Counted from the first letter of the stretch, positions 20,323 through 32,873 are shown. The stretch is DNA of 64,000 nt from Citrus sinensis (GCF_022201045.2 NC_068564.1:496001-560000); one strand, 5' to 3'. A program made the numbers and translations. The notes: a model not told the origin generated them from the sequence alone.

Positions 20323-23300
20323 TCATTTCCGCTTGGATAGTTTCTTCTTGTTAATACCAAACTGTCTCCCGATGTCATCGTCCTCGTCTCCTCCTTTTCT
20401 CCTCCTCTTGTTTCCAGAATCTTTAATTGTCTGTTGAAGTTTGGATTAGGACAGATTATAACGTTTAGAAAACACAAAGTTACAATTAAAAGAAAGAGCA
20501 GAGAAAAGCAGAAAAAAAGGATGGGTTTCTGTTCAGGATAGGCAAACTTAAAATGAATCAATACCATTTGTGATATTCTTTTGGCTTCAGTGACACGCTC
20601 CAGTAATAGCAGGACTTCTTCTTCTTCGGCAGGGAACTCAGGCAACTTTTTGCCTGCAAACCAATAAGATGGTAAGCTGTAAGCTTATATGGACACTTTC
20701 ATTCGCGTTGCCTCTATGGAGAAAAGAATGTACAGCATACCAATAAGCTTCTCTATCTGCAAATACCATTCCAACTCGTACTGATTCACTAGTGAGATTG
20801 CAACACCAGTTCGCCCTGCACGAGCCGTTCTTCCCACTCGATGGATATAATCCTGCAATAGACTTGAAGATTAGCAAACACGAGAAAGGAAGAAATGAGC
20901 AGGAAAAAGGGGAAAAGATGTGACATGCCTAACCTTAGAGTTCGTTGGGATATCATAATTGATGACCATATCTACAGACGGAATATCAAGCCCTCTGCTT
21001 GCCACATCAGTGCAGATAAGAATATTACATTCTCCAGCCTTAAACTTATTCAAGGCCCCAAGTCTCTTTGACTGTAACATATATCCAGATACAATGTATC
21101 ATAAAGTATAACATTAAGCAAGGGACACAATAAAGAGTAAAAGATGCTAACTCAAATATGTCACCTAGTTTGACATACCTGGCTCATGTGACCACTGATG
21201 GGGATGGCTCTTTGACCAAGGTTTCTAAGCATCAAAGCCAAAAGGCGAGTTGCATCACACGTTCGAGTAAAAACCATTGTTGAAGATGCAGAAACCTCGG
21301 TCAGAATATATACAAGGTAGCAATCCTGAAAGTTCAGTTAAATAGATAGAAATATAAGAAAGACATTAAACCAGCAATATCACACTTCATATAATGAATA
21401 TGAACAGTTCTTGACTCTTGATAAATGGAAAGGTACGAGCAAGCTTCTTTCCTAGTTCATCTTATAGATGATTCCTTAGAGCACATGCTTGACCTGAGTT
21501 TAGTAGAGAACATTCTGTTTTCTTGAACCACTAAAATGCTAGGCGAAAAGTATGTTCAGACATTTATGGCTGAATGGATTACATGCAAGCCATTCTAGAC
21601 TTACAACAGGCTTGCTAAATTAACAGTAGTAGTCCTTAAAATTTTCTTTCAAATTAGAGCATTATTACCGACTAGTTAACTGAAGCAAGAAGGTACATTT
21701 TGAAAATAAAGTTTTGAGTCAATCAAAAAATGCATTCACAAGGGATTTCCCAGATTGCAGAATAGTGTATACATCATATCCCAATAGAATTTGAAGAATT
21801 GGAATATCAAATATCATAATAAAAAATTTCAGAAAGAAAACAGAACTTTATTGAGTTATTAATTGCAGTTACTATGTAAGCTTCTGAAAGAAGTTTGCAC
21901 CAAGGCTAATGCTAAGAGAAGAGAGACCTTGTACTTAGCAGGAACAAAGCGGTACTGCTGCTTCAATGTGTCAACAGTAGAATATTTAGATGCTGCTTCT
22001 ATCTGAATGAATTAAACAAGAGACGGTTGTTAAAAAAAAAATTCTACAGAGAATGTCAAAAAGCAGAATATTTTTCTGCTTCTTCAGGTAAAGATAAATT
22101 AGTTACATGATGTGTTGAAGCATTATAATCATTACCTTTACAGGATTCTTCAGACAAGCCCTCTGGAGCTTCTTCACCTGCAACATTAAGGGGAAAAAAT
22201 TACCAAACTTCATTCTCCACCAACTCATATTCCTTTCCCCATTCTTTCTAACTAATTTGTCCATTCTTCTGCAAGTGTTATGTATTTAAGGGCATGGATT
22301 TCTATTATTTTTGCCATCCTCTTTGACTTCATTTCTTTCTTTATGAGTCATTTATTTTCCCCTTTTCCTCCATAAATCTCAGTACATTTTTCCTAAAACT
22401 GTCCTTCGCAATATATCCAAACTTTATTTTTATCAATCTGTATAATCACCATCAAATCAAAATAGAACCCCTATAATCACCATCAAATCAAAATAGAACC
22501 CCTACCAAATTTCTTTTGAAAGAGAACCTTAAAAGCTAATGATACTATCATACTCTATTACAAATTTCTACCAAAATCAACATACATTTAAATTTATATA
22601 CCTTCTTTGTCATTGTTGCAGAAAATAAATAAGTTTGCCGCATTCGTGGGATAACATTCAAAATTTCATCAAGGGATTTTTCAAAGTCATCATTAAGTAA
22701 TCTGTCTGCCTCATCCAAGACCTGCTCAATATGCACAAAAATTATGCAGCTCATAAGACAAAACATCATCTCCAAGCAAATGCAGGATAATTTATGCATG
22801 ATCACACATGTTTCAGAATTAAGAGAAATACATACCAAATATTTCAATGTGCCGAGAGAAAAACCTTTCGTGTTGGTCAAATGATCCATAAGGCGTCCAG
22901 GTGTTGCAACCTACAAAAAGACAGGAAGAAAATTAAACTAATACATCAAAACATTAATGACAAAGATTCATAAATTTTTTAAATTATATGATTATTAATT
23001 GGCCAGATAAAAGATGCACTTGAATTTACATAAATAACCAAAATTGATACCAAGAGGTAAACTCATTTTAATATTTAAAACCTGGCCATGGGATTGGAGA
23101 CTTAATACTTGACTGATCAGTAGCTATCTTACTTTAGACAAGATGTATTGAAAAATTGATGATTATGAAGCATATCATTATTACAAATGATAAAAGTTAT
23201 GAGTTAGCATCAATCACTGAGATCATTTAGAATCAGTTTAATCACAAAACAAAAGTTGGATTTACCAGCAAACATAATCAAATCCTTGAAATCTAGAAAT

Positions 23301-24268
23301 AAAAATACGACAAAAGGAGATAAGCAAAAGAAATATTCACACCCTAGGACAGCAAGTAAGAGATATATCCTGAGTGAACTGAATACTCACAACAATATGT
23401 GGTCGCTTTCCAAGTGCAAGGGTCTGTTGCATCATGTCTACCCCTCCAACAAGCTGTAGAAAGTTGATGAATGAATGTCAATTGCAAAACCAATCAAAGC
23501 AAGAAAAGATGCAGACACCAAGAAGTTTCCATCTCCATAAAAAATTGTGCCATCAAAAGGGTAGTTAAGGAGTACATTGCCACCATCCCAATTAACTCCA
23601 ATGTGTTATCATTGTCAAAGCACATGCAACAGAAGTTTCAAAGCAATGTATCTCTTGCATAAACTTACATTTTGATAGAAAATGTTTCTGCCAACAATTC
23701 ACATAAGAAAATTGTGGGAATAAGGTTGTGGTGAAAACTTACCACTGCACACCTAAGGCTAATTCCTGATCCCAAAGCTTCAAACTGCTCAGAAATCTGA
23801 ATTGCAAGCTCCCTGCAGTAGCCACAAGGTGAAAAAAAAAAAAAGCAAAACATAAACATCAAGTCATTTAACAATCACATTTCACACCTTGTTGGAGAGA
23901 GCACACAGGCAAAGAAAGCTGGTACTGTCCGTTGGTTTTCTGCAATTTCTAAAAGGGCCTGCAATATGGGAAGGGCAAAAGCTCCAGTTTTACCAGAACC
24001 CGTTTGCGCAAGTCCAATTAAATCTTTTCCTGCATCACAAAACCACAACAGCATAAAATTCTACAAACTAAAATCATCCAAAATAACTCCAATCTGAATA
24101 AGCAAGACGCAACACAATAGTAACATTTAGCACACCTTCTAGCGCGTGCGGAATGGCCTCAGCCTGTATCTTTGAAGGGGTTTTCCATCCTACATTTTCA
24201 CAAGCTTCGACCAATTCATCGCGTAACCCCAGTTCCTTAAATGTCTTCACTTCTTTCTCTTCAGCCAT
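20323..24268 (-). CDS. RH10: DEAD-box ATP-dependent RNA helicase, Rrp3/DDX47/RH10 type
   Basis: Thirteen exons: 24268-24136, 24029-23888, 23812-23743, 23453-23391, 22910-22836, 22721-22602, 22177-22136, 22002-21928, 21325-21179, 21071-20934, 20852-20741, 20653-20565 and 20430-20323. They join in frame into 437 residues with every helicase motif: Q motif (FKELGL, TPSKIQ), I AQTGSGKT, Ia PTRELA, GG, Ib [26 protein letters not shown] and [13 protein letters not shown]. The C-terminal tail is basic ([21 protein letters not shown]), as expected for a nucleolar protein. Short N-terminus and the motif context ([28 protein letters not shown]) are those of the Rrp3/DDX47 group, which acts in pre-18S rRNA processing. 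Group assignment is by recollection; a phylogeny would settle the orthologue. Confidence 0.92.
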
Positions 24269-24820
24269 TTTCAAAACAGAACCTTCCCGAAACAAATCCA
24301 TAAACAATATAAAATATTTCTTATGAGAAAAATATGCAAATTCAACCAAGTGTTCAATTACTTGAGGAGAAAAAAAATCAAATTTTTACTTAATTAAAGC
24401 TCAATGCTCAATTAATTAGAATTCGGGGAATTTAAAAACTTAACTTTTACGTCTTCTCAGCAAAAATTGAAAACGTAAGAAACCAAAAGAAGAAAAAGAA
24501 AAAAGGACAAATAAGATGTAAAGTTAATGGTTTTTGAGACGTACAGAGAAATAACACAAAACAGCGAACGAAGAACGGCTAATGGTGAGCACAAAAGGGA
24601 GAAAGTTGAGCGGCGACGGCGGCAGGTGGTGTGGCTACGAGGTTTTAGGGTTTTTCACTTATCAGAGTCGGGGACTATTATCAGGAGTAGAAGCAGAGTG
24701 TTTTAGTCGCCGCCGAAATCAAGTGGATCCAACGACACCGTCTTCCTTTTTATTTATTTATTTATTTTTTTCAGTTAATAAAGTCTAAAAATTAACTGAA
24801 CGTAACGGCACTCACGGCAG
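24269..24820. other. helicase 5' flank
   Basis: Upstream region of the minus-strand helicase gene; a short plus-strand frame at 24582 is without support. Ends at a 10-bp target duplication copy (24811-24820). Confidence 0.4.
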
Positions 24821-25454
24821 GAGAAATTTTTAAAAACCTCCTTGGGGTTTGGATTTGTTGTAAGTAGATGAATTTATTGTAAGTAGATGGTGAAAATTTA
24901 TTTATTTATAAAAAATTTTCTACCATTGGTTAATTTTAATATTGACCGTTAGTTGATTGAGCAAAGATAATATTACCCTTAATAACGATTTATAGACAAA
25001 AATAATTAAAAAAAAATTAAAATTATTGACTATTTTACCTTCTTTAAATTATTGATATTTTCTTAAAGTTCCTACAAGAAAGATAAAATTAAAAAATTAA
25101 AAAATTCTCTTTAAATTATTAATATTTTCTTAAAGTTCCTATAAAAAAGATAAAATTAAAAACTTGAAAATAAAATAGTTATAATCTTTACCTATGATAT
25201 TGTAAATCTTTGGAATTAACAAGGATAAAATTGTCAAAAAATAGAGTTTGTGCTTTTCGCATCAATAATTTTAATTTTTTTTAGTTATTTCTATCTATAA
25301 ATTGTTGTTAAGGGTAATATTATCTTTACACAGTCAACTAACGGTCAATGTTAAAGTTAACTGACGGTAGAGAATTTTTTACAAATAAATAAATTCTCGC
25401 CATCTACTTGCAACAAGCCCAAACCTCAGGGAGGGAGGTTTTTAAAAATTACCC
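24821..25454. mobile_element. Mutator-like non-autonomous element (634 bp) with long inverted repeats
   Basis: The left ~190 bases (AATTTTTAAAAACCTCC..., GTAAGTAGATGG, TTTATTTATAAAAAATT, ATTGACCGTTAGTTGA, GATAATATTACCCTTAA) recur in inverse orientation at the right end up to 25454. The direct repeat CTCACGGCAG occurs at 24811-24820 and at 25455-25464. TIRs near 190 bp with 9-11-bp duplications are the mark of Mutator-like elements. The core contains two near-identical ~65-base units (about 25040-25165) and no coding capacity. Parts of this element sit between two divergent genes. Confidence 0.88.
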
Positions 25455-25477
25455 CTCACGGCAGATACCGGTGTGAC

Positions 25478-25487
25478 TATAAAAAGA
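25478..25487 (+). promoter_or_regulatory. possible TATA box of the proteasome gene
   Basis: CTATAAAAAG lies about 230 bases before the end of the 5'UTR exon and only 13 bases after the transposon's target duplication. The assignment is by motif and position only. Confidence 0.35.
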
Positions 25488-25942
25488 AAACTTTCTCTAA
25501 GTACGAGATTTTGACAAATATTAGGGATCCTACTGTTATTATCCGCATATTCTTTCCAGGTCCGATGAAAATAGTTAAGACATCATAAAACGACGCCGCT
25601 TGTTTGCTTTGTACAATCGTGTCCCCCTCTTCAAGAAACCTGGCACTAGAAAAGCACTGACTTTGCGACTCTCTCTTTCGTAAATTACCACTCTGATTTC
25701 GATTCGATCTCCGAGGTAAGCTAACTACTCCCGCTCTAAGACTTAGTTGTTTCAGTTCCGTATAAACCCTAAATGGCATTGCATTTTGTTGAAATTCAAA
25801 ATCATTAAAAAAAAAAAGTACGAACGTAAACCTTAGGTTGATGTTCATCAGTTAATCGCTTGTGGTTTTATGAATTGTTCCGAAGTTTCAGTTGTCTGAT
25901 TAAAACTTAATTTATTTTGCAGGCTTTTTTAATTTAAAAAAA

Positions 25943-28811
25943 ATGGGTGATAGTCAGTATTCGTTCTCTTTGACCACTTTCAGGTATAAACTTACAATCT
26001 ATCTGCTTTTATTGAGTTTAAAAAAAAATATTTGATTTTTAAAAATAGCAATTAATTTTACTATGATTTATGTAACTGTGATGTCGCAGTCCTTCTGGGA
26101 AGCTTGTTCAGATTGAACATGCCTTAACAGCTGTTGGATCCGGCCAAACATCTCTGGGAATCAAAGGTGATTTTGACAAATTGTTTAAGAGATTTGACTA
26201 TTAACTACGTTTATTAATTGGGTTTTTTTTTTCTAATGCTAATTACTTTTGGCTTATGGTTGCAGCTTCTAATGGTGTTGTCATTGCTACGGAGAAGAAA
26301 CTACCGTCTATTTTGGTTGATGAATCATCTGTGAGTAAATTTTTTTTTTTCCAATCTATTTGTTGTATCCTCTTGTATTTTGTTGCAGTGTACTGAGCTT
26401 GAGTTATGATATCGTTGTTTCACTGATTGTAGGTTCATAAGATTCAGTCATTAACACCAAACATTGGAGTTGTATACAGGTTTTTTTTCTCCTTCATGTC
26501 TGGATGTTTTTTAAGATAAAATATACAATAATAGTACTGTGAATTTAGTGTTATATTTCCTCAATAATGTGTGTGCTATTTGTTAGATATGGCTATTGCT
26601 TTTGTCATCTATTTTATTTCACTGTTAGTATTTATTGCAAAATATGTATGCAGCGTAGTGATCTATGGCTTTGTAACTTCTTTAATCTTGAATCCACCTC
26701 AGAAGAATGTTTATCCTTTTTCATTTGTGGTGGCTATGAAGTTGTTTTGGACAGAGCAAACCTTACTGAGTTTATCTTCTCTTACTTGTGGTGCAGTGGG
26801 ATGGGTCCCGATTTTCGGGTCCTTGTTCGAAAAAGTAGGAAGCAGGCAGAGCAATATCACCGATTATACAAAGTACCACTCTGGTCCCCATTGCTTTTTA
26901 TATTTTTTCCCCCTTCTATGGTGTTCACATTATCTAAATTTTGAATATTTATTCATATGTACCTATCCATTTAAAGCTGGATTTTCACATTCTGAACCTA
27001 TATGGTGAAGCAACATTGATCCATACTCCATATAAATAAATACTGAATCTTGTTCTATAGTTACTTGATAGGATTCACTTGAGTATAGCTTGAATACTTT
27101 TATCACTGTGAATCTATATGTAATGTTTTGTTGGTGTTATGCAGGAGCCAATTCCTGTTACACAACTTGTAAGAGAAACTGCTGCTGTGATGCAGGAGTT
27201 CACTCAGTCAGGGTAATTATACCTTGTCACCAGAGTTGTTTTCTTTAGCAGATTACTTATACCAGGGTTGATCAAGCCTGTTTATGCTAACTTATTTGAA
27301 ACCTATTGTATCTGGTAGTTTACATTTCTCAGTAAGAGGAAAGAAAACTCTTATAGTATCCTATTTGTGAACATATTTGTCTGAAGCTTGAGATTTGTAA
27401 AGTAGTGGGCAGATGCCTATTGAATATTAAAGTCAAAGAAGCATTGACCACATATGTGCCTTCTTTTTCTGTCTTAATGCTGATTTGTTTGATTCTTTTT
27501 GTTAGTGGTGTGAGGCCTTTTGGAGTCTCATTGCTGGTTGCAGGTTATGATGACAAAGGTCCGCAGTTGTATCAGGTACCTCAGTTTCCCTTATCCAGTT
27601 TTTGGAACAGTATTGCCAATTCTCCCCATAAACTATGGAATCCTTTTAGTTTTTATTATGTGAATTTTGGTATAGGTGGATCCTTCAGGTTCATATTTCT
27701 CCTGGAAAGCTTCAGCAATGGGGAAAAATGTCTCCAATGCAAAGACATTTCTTGAGAAGAGGTAAGTGCGATTTTGAAGAACATTTTAAATGATGCCTTC
27801 TCTGGTAGTTTTTTGTAAATACCATGAGTTACTGGTTGTTGTGAGCAACCATGGAACCAGCCATAGTAACGGAACTCCGCTTATGTAAAATTTGTGTATT
27901 TGGACCCCAAATCATGTAAATGTAATTATATCTTCAGGAACTTCTGTTAGTTTCCAACCCTTGAATTTTTTTTTTCTACTTATGTTGTTCCTGTCCAACT
28001 TTTTTCAGTCATAATTTTGAATGTTCTTTGATTGTTTTATAGGTATGTAGAGGAAATGGAGCTCGATGATGCTGTCCACACGGCAATATTGACACTAAAG
28101 GAAGGGTAGGCTTCTAACTTTTCTTCTCCATTAATGAGATGGAGAAATTTATTTGTATGATAATTACGAGGGTCCCTTTTCATGAATGGCATCCAAGAAG
28201 CTCACACCTCCCCTATATATTCCATCATCAATTTTCTTGTGATGTTATAAAGGTGCTTGCCTTTAATGTAGTCGAATGATTAATTGTCTTTATGTTGTGT
28301 TTATATTTAATTGAAAGCTTGTTTCATGATTCCTATTCCATATTTATAAAGATTGGTTCTTCCAAGTTAACTGCCTAACGTAGCTGTCTTTTTCTACATG
28401 TAGGTTTGAAGGACAGATTTCTGAAAAAAACATTGAGATTGGCATAATTGGTGAAAAGAAAGAGTTCAGGCAAGTTGCCTTGTTTATCTTCCCCTTATGT
28501 GTATCTGCTTGATGGTTTGTGCGTGCATGCATTCCCGTGTTCACACAGGCCATATTTGTCAATACAGTTTTTTTCCTATTGAATTCCTATTGAACATGCT
28601 TGGCCTCTTGGGGAATTATATATTTGCCTTATTTGAGACCAAAATCCATTGGAAAATCAGTTTGTGAAAATTTAGCTTTGCTCTAAACATTCAATCCTTT
28701 TCATTGTCGTGATGAAAGTATCCAGATTCTTTTAGCTGATCTTTTCTTTTAATGTAATGCAGAGTATTGACTCCAAATGAAATTCGTGATTACTTGGCTG
28801 AAGTGGAGTAA
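25943..28811 (+). CDS. PAB1: 20S proteasome subunit alpha type-2
   Basis: Eleven coding exons: 25943-25983, 26090-26166, 26266-26330, 26433-26479, 26797-26872, 27145-27212, 27506-27575, 27676-27761, 28043-28105, 28404-28469 and 28763-28811, joining in frame into 235 residues, the normal size of alpha-2. The N-terminus MGDSQYSFSLTTFSPSGKLVQ contains the alpha-subunit signature YSFSLTTFSPSG that helps gate the 20S pore, followed by EHALTAVGSGQTSLGIK, GMGPDFRVLVRKSRKQAEQY, GGVRPFGVSLLVAGYD and DPSGSYFSWKASAMGKN. The subunit is structural, without a catalytic Thr. A non-coding first exon ends at 25714 (donor GTAAGC) and its intron ends at 25922. The intron after exon 10 begins with GCAAGT rather than GT. 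Confidence 0.96.
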
Positions 28812-28900
28812 ATTACTTTTCCTCTATTGAAGAAAGCAGAAGAATGTTATTTGATGTTCGTTTGTCAGAGATGATTGAATATGATAAAATGAAAGTCCTA

Positions 28901-29055
28901 AGCAAGCCCTACAGACATTAATGTGATCAGTAGTGGAACTATCTGTAGTTTTGATGAAGAAATTGGAGATTTTGTTAAGCAAGCATATGGACTTTAATGT
29001 GATCAGTAGTGGAACTACCTGTAGTTTTGATGAAAGAATTGGAGGTTTTATTCGT
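28901..29055 (+). repeat. two-unit tandem duplication (~77 bp) in the 3' flank of the proteasome gene
   Basis: The segments starting AGCAAGC at 28901 and 28978 are closely similar (AATGTGATCAGTAGTGGAAC, TGTAGTTTTGATGAA, AATTGGAG). It begins about 90 bases after the stop, so may be inside the 3'UTR. Confidence 0.8.
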
Positions 29056-29642
29056 TTTGATGGAAGAATTTAAGATTTAATTCGGTTTCTTCTCTTTTAA
29101 TTCGCGAGTACTTAACTCTCTTATCAAGATGAATTATGGTCTTGAGTTTCTAATTTATACCTCGAAGCGGAACATGTTTAGCCTGTCTTTGATTTCAGTA
29201 AACTGCCACCCTTAAATTTGTTTTAAGATAAAGCTCTGGCCAAAATGTCAATGGATTTTATAAACAAATTTCTAGTACCGTCGTGGTCGCCTATTACAAG
29301 CTGCTTTATTGCTTTGTATCCCCATTTTAAAGAACTAAAATGCTATGTGCCTATGAAATTGGAGCTGTCAAACTCTCATCTGGTAACAGTAGTTAGAAAT
29401 TACTTCACTCAGGTGATTTCAAATTGGTTCAGTTAGTTCTAGAAGCCTGCACAAATTGGAAGTTAAGTACATCAAATGATATATTGATACATGAATAGTT
29501 AGTTATATTGCTTTAAAGAATTTTTTGTCATAGTCTGCCTTAAACAAAATGCCATCAAGCATATGTAGAATCAACTACCTATCTGCAACATTGTCGCTCA
29601 TTAATACATTGACTAATGTTCTATCATCTCTGTATAGTATTA
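29056..29642. other. convergent intergenic spacer between proteasome and PPR genes
   Basis: No gene; the small plus-strand frame near 29245 has no recognisable features. Confidence 0.45.
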
Positions 29643-32600
29643 TCACCAATAATCTAAACAAGAACACTCGCCACCATAAAAATGGTGAAACCGATAAGGG
29701 TCTCTCAATATGATTCTACGCCGGACAATCTTGCTAATAAACTTGTAAACAGAATGACAATCACTGCAAACACGAAGGTTCTTAAAAATTCTGATGGTTG
29801 AACCTTCTGGGCTATTTATCAAACCAAATGCAAGGGCAAGTCTCTCACTGTGGTTCCAAAGATTGTGCTCTTTTTGTTCTTCATCAGTATCTTGCAATGC
29901 AAAGCTTGTATCAGGAACATAACCTGCTTCCTTAATCATCTTCTTAAGCTCTTCCAACTTTGCATATATATGCTCAGTATCTGGATGGGAATGATCTCCC
30001 ATTCCAAATGAATTTACCCCATCTTTTGACTTCACCCAACTGCATGCCGGCTTCTTTTTAATTTTGTTCCATCCCATTTGCCTTCTTACATTCTCAACAT
30101 CATCCCACCTTCCAGTAGCTGCACAGACATTTGAATAAAGAACATAACTTGAGTCATCCGATGGGTCCAACTCAAAAAGATGTTCAGCAGCCTTCTTTGC
30201 AAGCTCCACGTTACCATGGATTTTACTCGAAGCCAACAAACTTCGCCACACAAGGTCATTTGGAGTAACTGGCATTTTGTTGATGAAAGTTTCAGCTTCG
30301 GCAAGCCTCCCTGAGCGTCCAAGAAGATCAATGATGCATACACAATGCTCTATTCCTGCTGGGACACCAAACTCTGTGGTCATTGTATTGTAGTATTGGA
30401 GGCCTTTATCCACCAGACCCCCATGATTACATGCAGAGAGAAGAGAGACAAAGGTAACATGATCAGGTTTTACGTATTTCAGCATTTCATCAAAGGTTTC
30501 AATAGCCTTCTGGAAATACCCATGTCTGGCAAAAACTGATATCAATATATTCCATGATAACCGAGGACGATCCACTGGCTGGGGAGCAATTCTTAGCACA
30601 TCACCAATTTCCCCGCACTTTCCATACATATCCATTGCAGCATTTGTAACAAAGGGATCCAAGTCAAATCCAAGTTTAGTGGCCAAGCCATGAAGCTGAT
30701 GGCCTTCCTCCAATACGGCCAGCTTAGCAGCAGCAGCAAGGCCCTCAGACAAGCTGAACCGATCAAAATATACTCCCGTGTGTCTCATTTTAACAAGAAG
30801 TTTTAAAACTTCTTCACCCTGGCCATGGAGGGCATTTGCAGCAATCATGGCATTCCAGGTGACTGAATTCTTTTCAGCTAATCCTTCAAAGATGTAGTTA
30901 CTCGAATTGAGATCCCCACACTTGGCATACATTGTGATAAGAGAATTCTGCACATACTTATGTGATTCAAATCCTGTTAAAACTATGTGCGTGTGGATTG
31001 GCATGCCGTGTATAAGCAAATCACCGGGATTCAAACAAGCACCAAGAACATTTGCAAATGTAATGTAGTTCATAGGTGTCCCTTCTTCTCTCATTCGTTT
31101 ATAAGCTTTCAATGCCTTATCAGGTTCTTCTTTCTCGGAATGGCCACCAATGAGAGCATTCCAAGTCACTGTATCTCGCTTGGGCATAATTCGAAAGACC
31201 TGTTTTGCTTCGCTCATCATACCAGATTTAGCATACATGCTAACTAATGCATTGCCAACAATCAAATTATCATGTAGCCCCATAGTAATTACAAGAGCAT
31301 GAATAATCTTGCCTTGAACAACAAAACCCGGATCTGAACAGGCAGCTAATGCACTGGTAAAAGTCACATAGTTCACTAATCTTTGCTTCTGCAGCATATT
31401 TGAGAAAATTTTCAAGGCATCTATGTACTTCTCATCCTGAACATGGGAGGCAACTAAGGAATTCCATGAGACTGAATCTCTCTCGGACATTTCTTGAAAT
31501 ACAAACTTTGCATCCTCAGATCTTCCAGCCTCAGAATACATAGCCAGAAGAGTGTTGCAAACCCAAACATTTGAATTCAGAGCTAACTTAACTGCCAGAC
31601 CATGAATTCCTCTGCCCCACTTCAAATTATCCACAGAACCACAAGCAGATAACAGAGTGGAAAACGTAGTAGAGTTTATTTCCTGACCAACATGACGCAT
31701 CCAATGGAAACATTTTAGCGACTGATCACAAAGACCACTATGTGAATATACAGAAATCATTGAATTCCATGAAATCGTGTCTCGTACATGCATGCTGTCA
31801 AAAATACAGCGAGCCTCTTTTACACTACCAAAATTACCAAACATTGATATAAGAGAGTTTGCCACAGGAACAGTATAATGAAATCCAAACTTTATAACAT
31901 GTCCAAGAAATAAATATCCCAACAAATCATTTTCTGTTAAACCACAAGAAGTAATCACTGCTGCAAATGTGTTCTCATTGCAACAAACTCCTTCGCGTCT
32001 CATATACCGATACAAATCTACGACTTCTATCGGACTCAAATTATCCAAATATGCAACCATCAATGAAGTCCAAGATACAACATTCCTAACGGGCATCTCC
32101 TCAAACACTCTCCTAGCCTTATTAATATGCCCATATGTCCCATAAAAATGCAATAGAGAAGTACCCACAAAAACATCACACAATAGACCAACTTTAACAC
32201 TAAAACCATGCACTTGAATTCCTTCACTAACCATAAACCCGGACCAATCACATGCACTTAACAAGCTAGAAATCAAAACCCCGGTTGGCCTAACACCAAA
32301 ACTCAACATTTCATTAAAAAATCCAACCGATTCTTGATACAATCCCAATCGAACAAGCCCCGACATCGTGTTATTCCAAGAAGCATCATTTTTCTCACCC
32401 ATTTTATCAAACACGTAGCGAGCATACCCCAGGCAACCAAACTTGAAGTACATATTGATCAATGTATTGTTATAGAACACACTAAAACTCACCAAACCCT
32501 TTATGCAAAGTGCATGCAATGCTTTGCCAACGGATTCGTTAGTGATTTGGGAAAAACCCTTTTGATAGAAGCATGATATTTCGGGGTCCGGGTGGTTGAG

Positions 32601-32873
32601 AAAGGAAATAAAGCCATGGTGTCTGTGTAGTTCCTGTTCTTCTTCTTTGATTAGACATGAGACTGTTGCCGTTGAAATGTGTTTGTGCTTCAACTTATTT
32701 TCGCGGGAAAATAAGAGCACTGATGGGTTTTTGAGCTTGAAAGCTGAGAGCTTTCGGTTGCACCACGCCAGCTCTGGTTCTTTATTGCAAGTCTCACAGC
32801 TTGAACTAAAGTGAACCAGAACGTGCTTCTGTGTCTGAAGTTCGAAGGATAGGTGGAATTTTTGTGAAATCAC
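29643..32873 (-). CDS. PLS-class pentatricopeptide repeat protein with E/E+ and DYW domains
   Basis: One uninterrupted frame of 1076 codons. From about residue 105 it consists of about twenty PPR motifs of P, L and S type, with the usual FDKM.EKNDASWN, FEEMPVRNVVSWTSL and NALVSMYAKSGMMSEA-like helices. The E/E+ region (LVWRSLLASSKIHGNVELAK..., SYVLYSNVCAATGRWDDV) leads into a DYW deaminase domain: HSERLALAFG supplies the HxE zinc/catalytic motif, CSDCHSVYKFI the CxxCH, and the protein ends GGECSCLDYW. Such proteins edit C to U at specific sites in chloroplast or mitochondrial RNA. The start is unresolved: the frame opens with GTG at 32873 and has no ATG until about residue 140, inside the first repeats. 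A short upstream exon, a non-AUG start or a sequence error are possible. Confidence 0.93.
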   Translation of the reverse strand: MISQKFHLSFELQTQKHVLVHFSSSCETCNKEPELAWCNRKLSAFKLKNPSVLLFSRENKLKHKHISTATVSCLIKEEEQELHRHHGFISFLNHPDPEISCFYQKGFSQITNESVGKALHALCIKGLVSFSVFYNNTLINMYFKFGCLGYARYVFDKMGEKNDASWNNTMSGLVRLGLYQESVGFFNEMLSFGVRPTGVLISSLLSACDWSGFMVSEGIQVHGFSVKVGLLCDVFVGTSLLHFYGTYGHINKARRVFEEMPVRNVVSWTSLMVAYLDNLSPIEVVDLYRYMRREGVCCNENTFAAVITSCGLTENDLLGYLFLGHVIKFGFHYTVPVANSLISMFGNFGSVKEARCIFDSMHVRDTISWNSMISVYSHSGLCDQSLKCFHWMRHVGQEINSTTFSTLLSACGSVDNLKWGRGIHGLAVKLALNSNVWVCNTLLAMYSEAGRSEDAKFVFQEMSERDSVSWNSLVASHVQDEKYIDALKIFSNMLQKQRLVNYVTFTSALAACSDPGFVVQGKIIHALVITMGLHDNLIVGNALVSMYAKSGMMSEAKQVFRIMPKRDTVTWNALIGGHSEKEEPDKALKAYKRMREEGTPMNYITFANVLGACLNPGDLLIHGMPIHTHIVLTGFESHKYVQNSLITMYAKCGDLNSSNYIFEGLAEKNSVTWNAMIAANALHGQGEEVLKLLVKMRHTGVYFDRFSLSEGLAAAAKLAVLEEGHQLHGLATKLGFDLDPFVTNAAMDMYGKCGEIGDVLRIAPQPVDRPRLSWNILISVFARHGYFQKAIETFDEMLKYVKPDHVTFVSLLSACNHGGLVDKGLQYYNTMTTEFGVPAGIEHCVCIIDLLGRSGRLAEAETFINKMPVTPNDLVWRSLLASSKIHGNVELAKKAAEHLFELDPSDDSSYVLYSNVCAATGRWDDVENVRRQMGWNKIKKKPACSWVKSKDGVNSFGMGDHSHPDTEHIYAKLEELKKMIKEAGYVPDTSFALQDTDEEQKEHNLWNHSERLALAFGLINSPEGSTIRIFKNLRVCSDCHSVYKFISKIVRRRIILRDPYRFHHFYGGECSCLDYW

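Noticed and set aside
26567-27008. Two overlapping plus-strand frames of 125 and 145 codons
   Set aside because: They run through an intron and exon 5 of the proteasome gene in mixed frames; the spliced model explains the conserved part.
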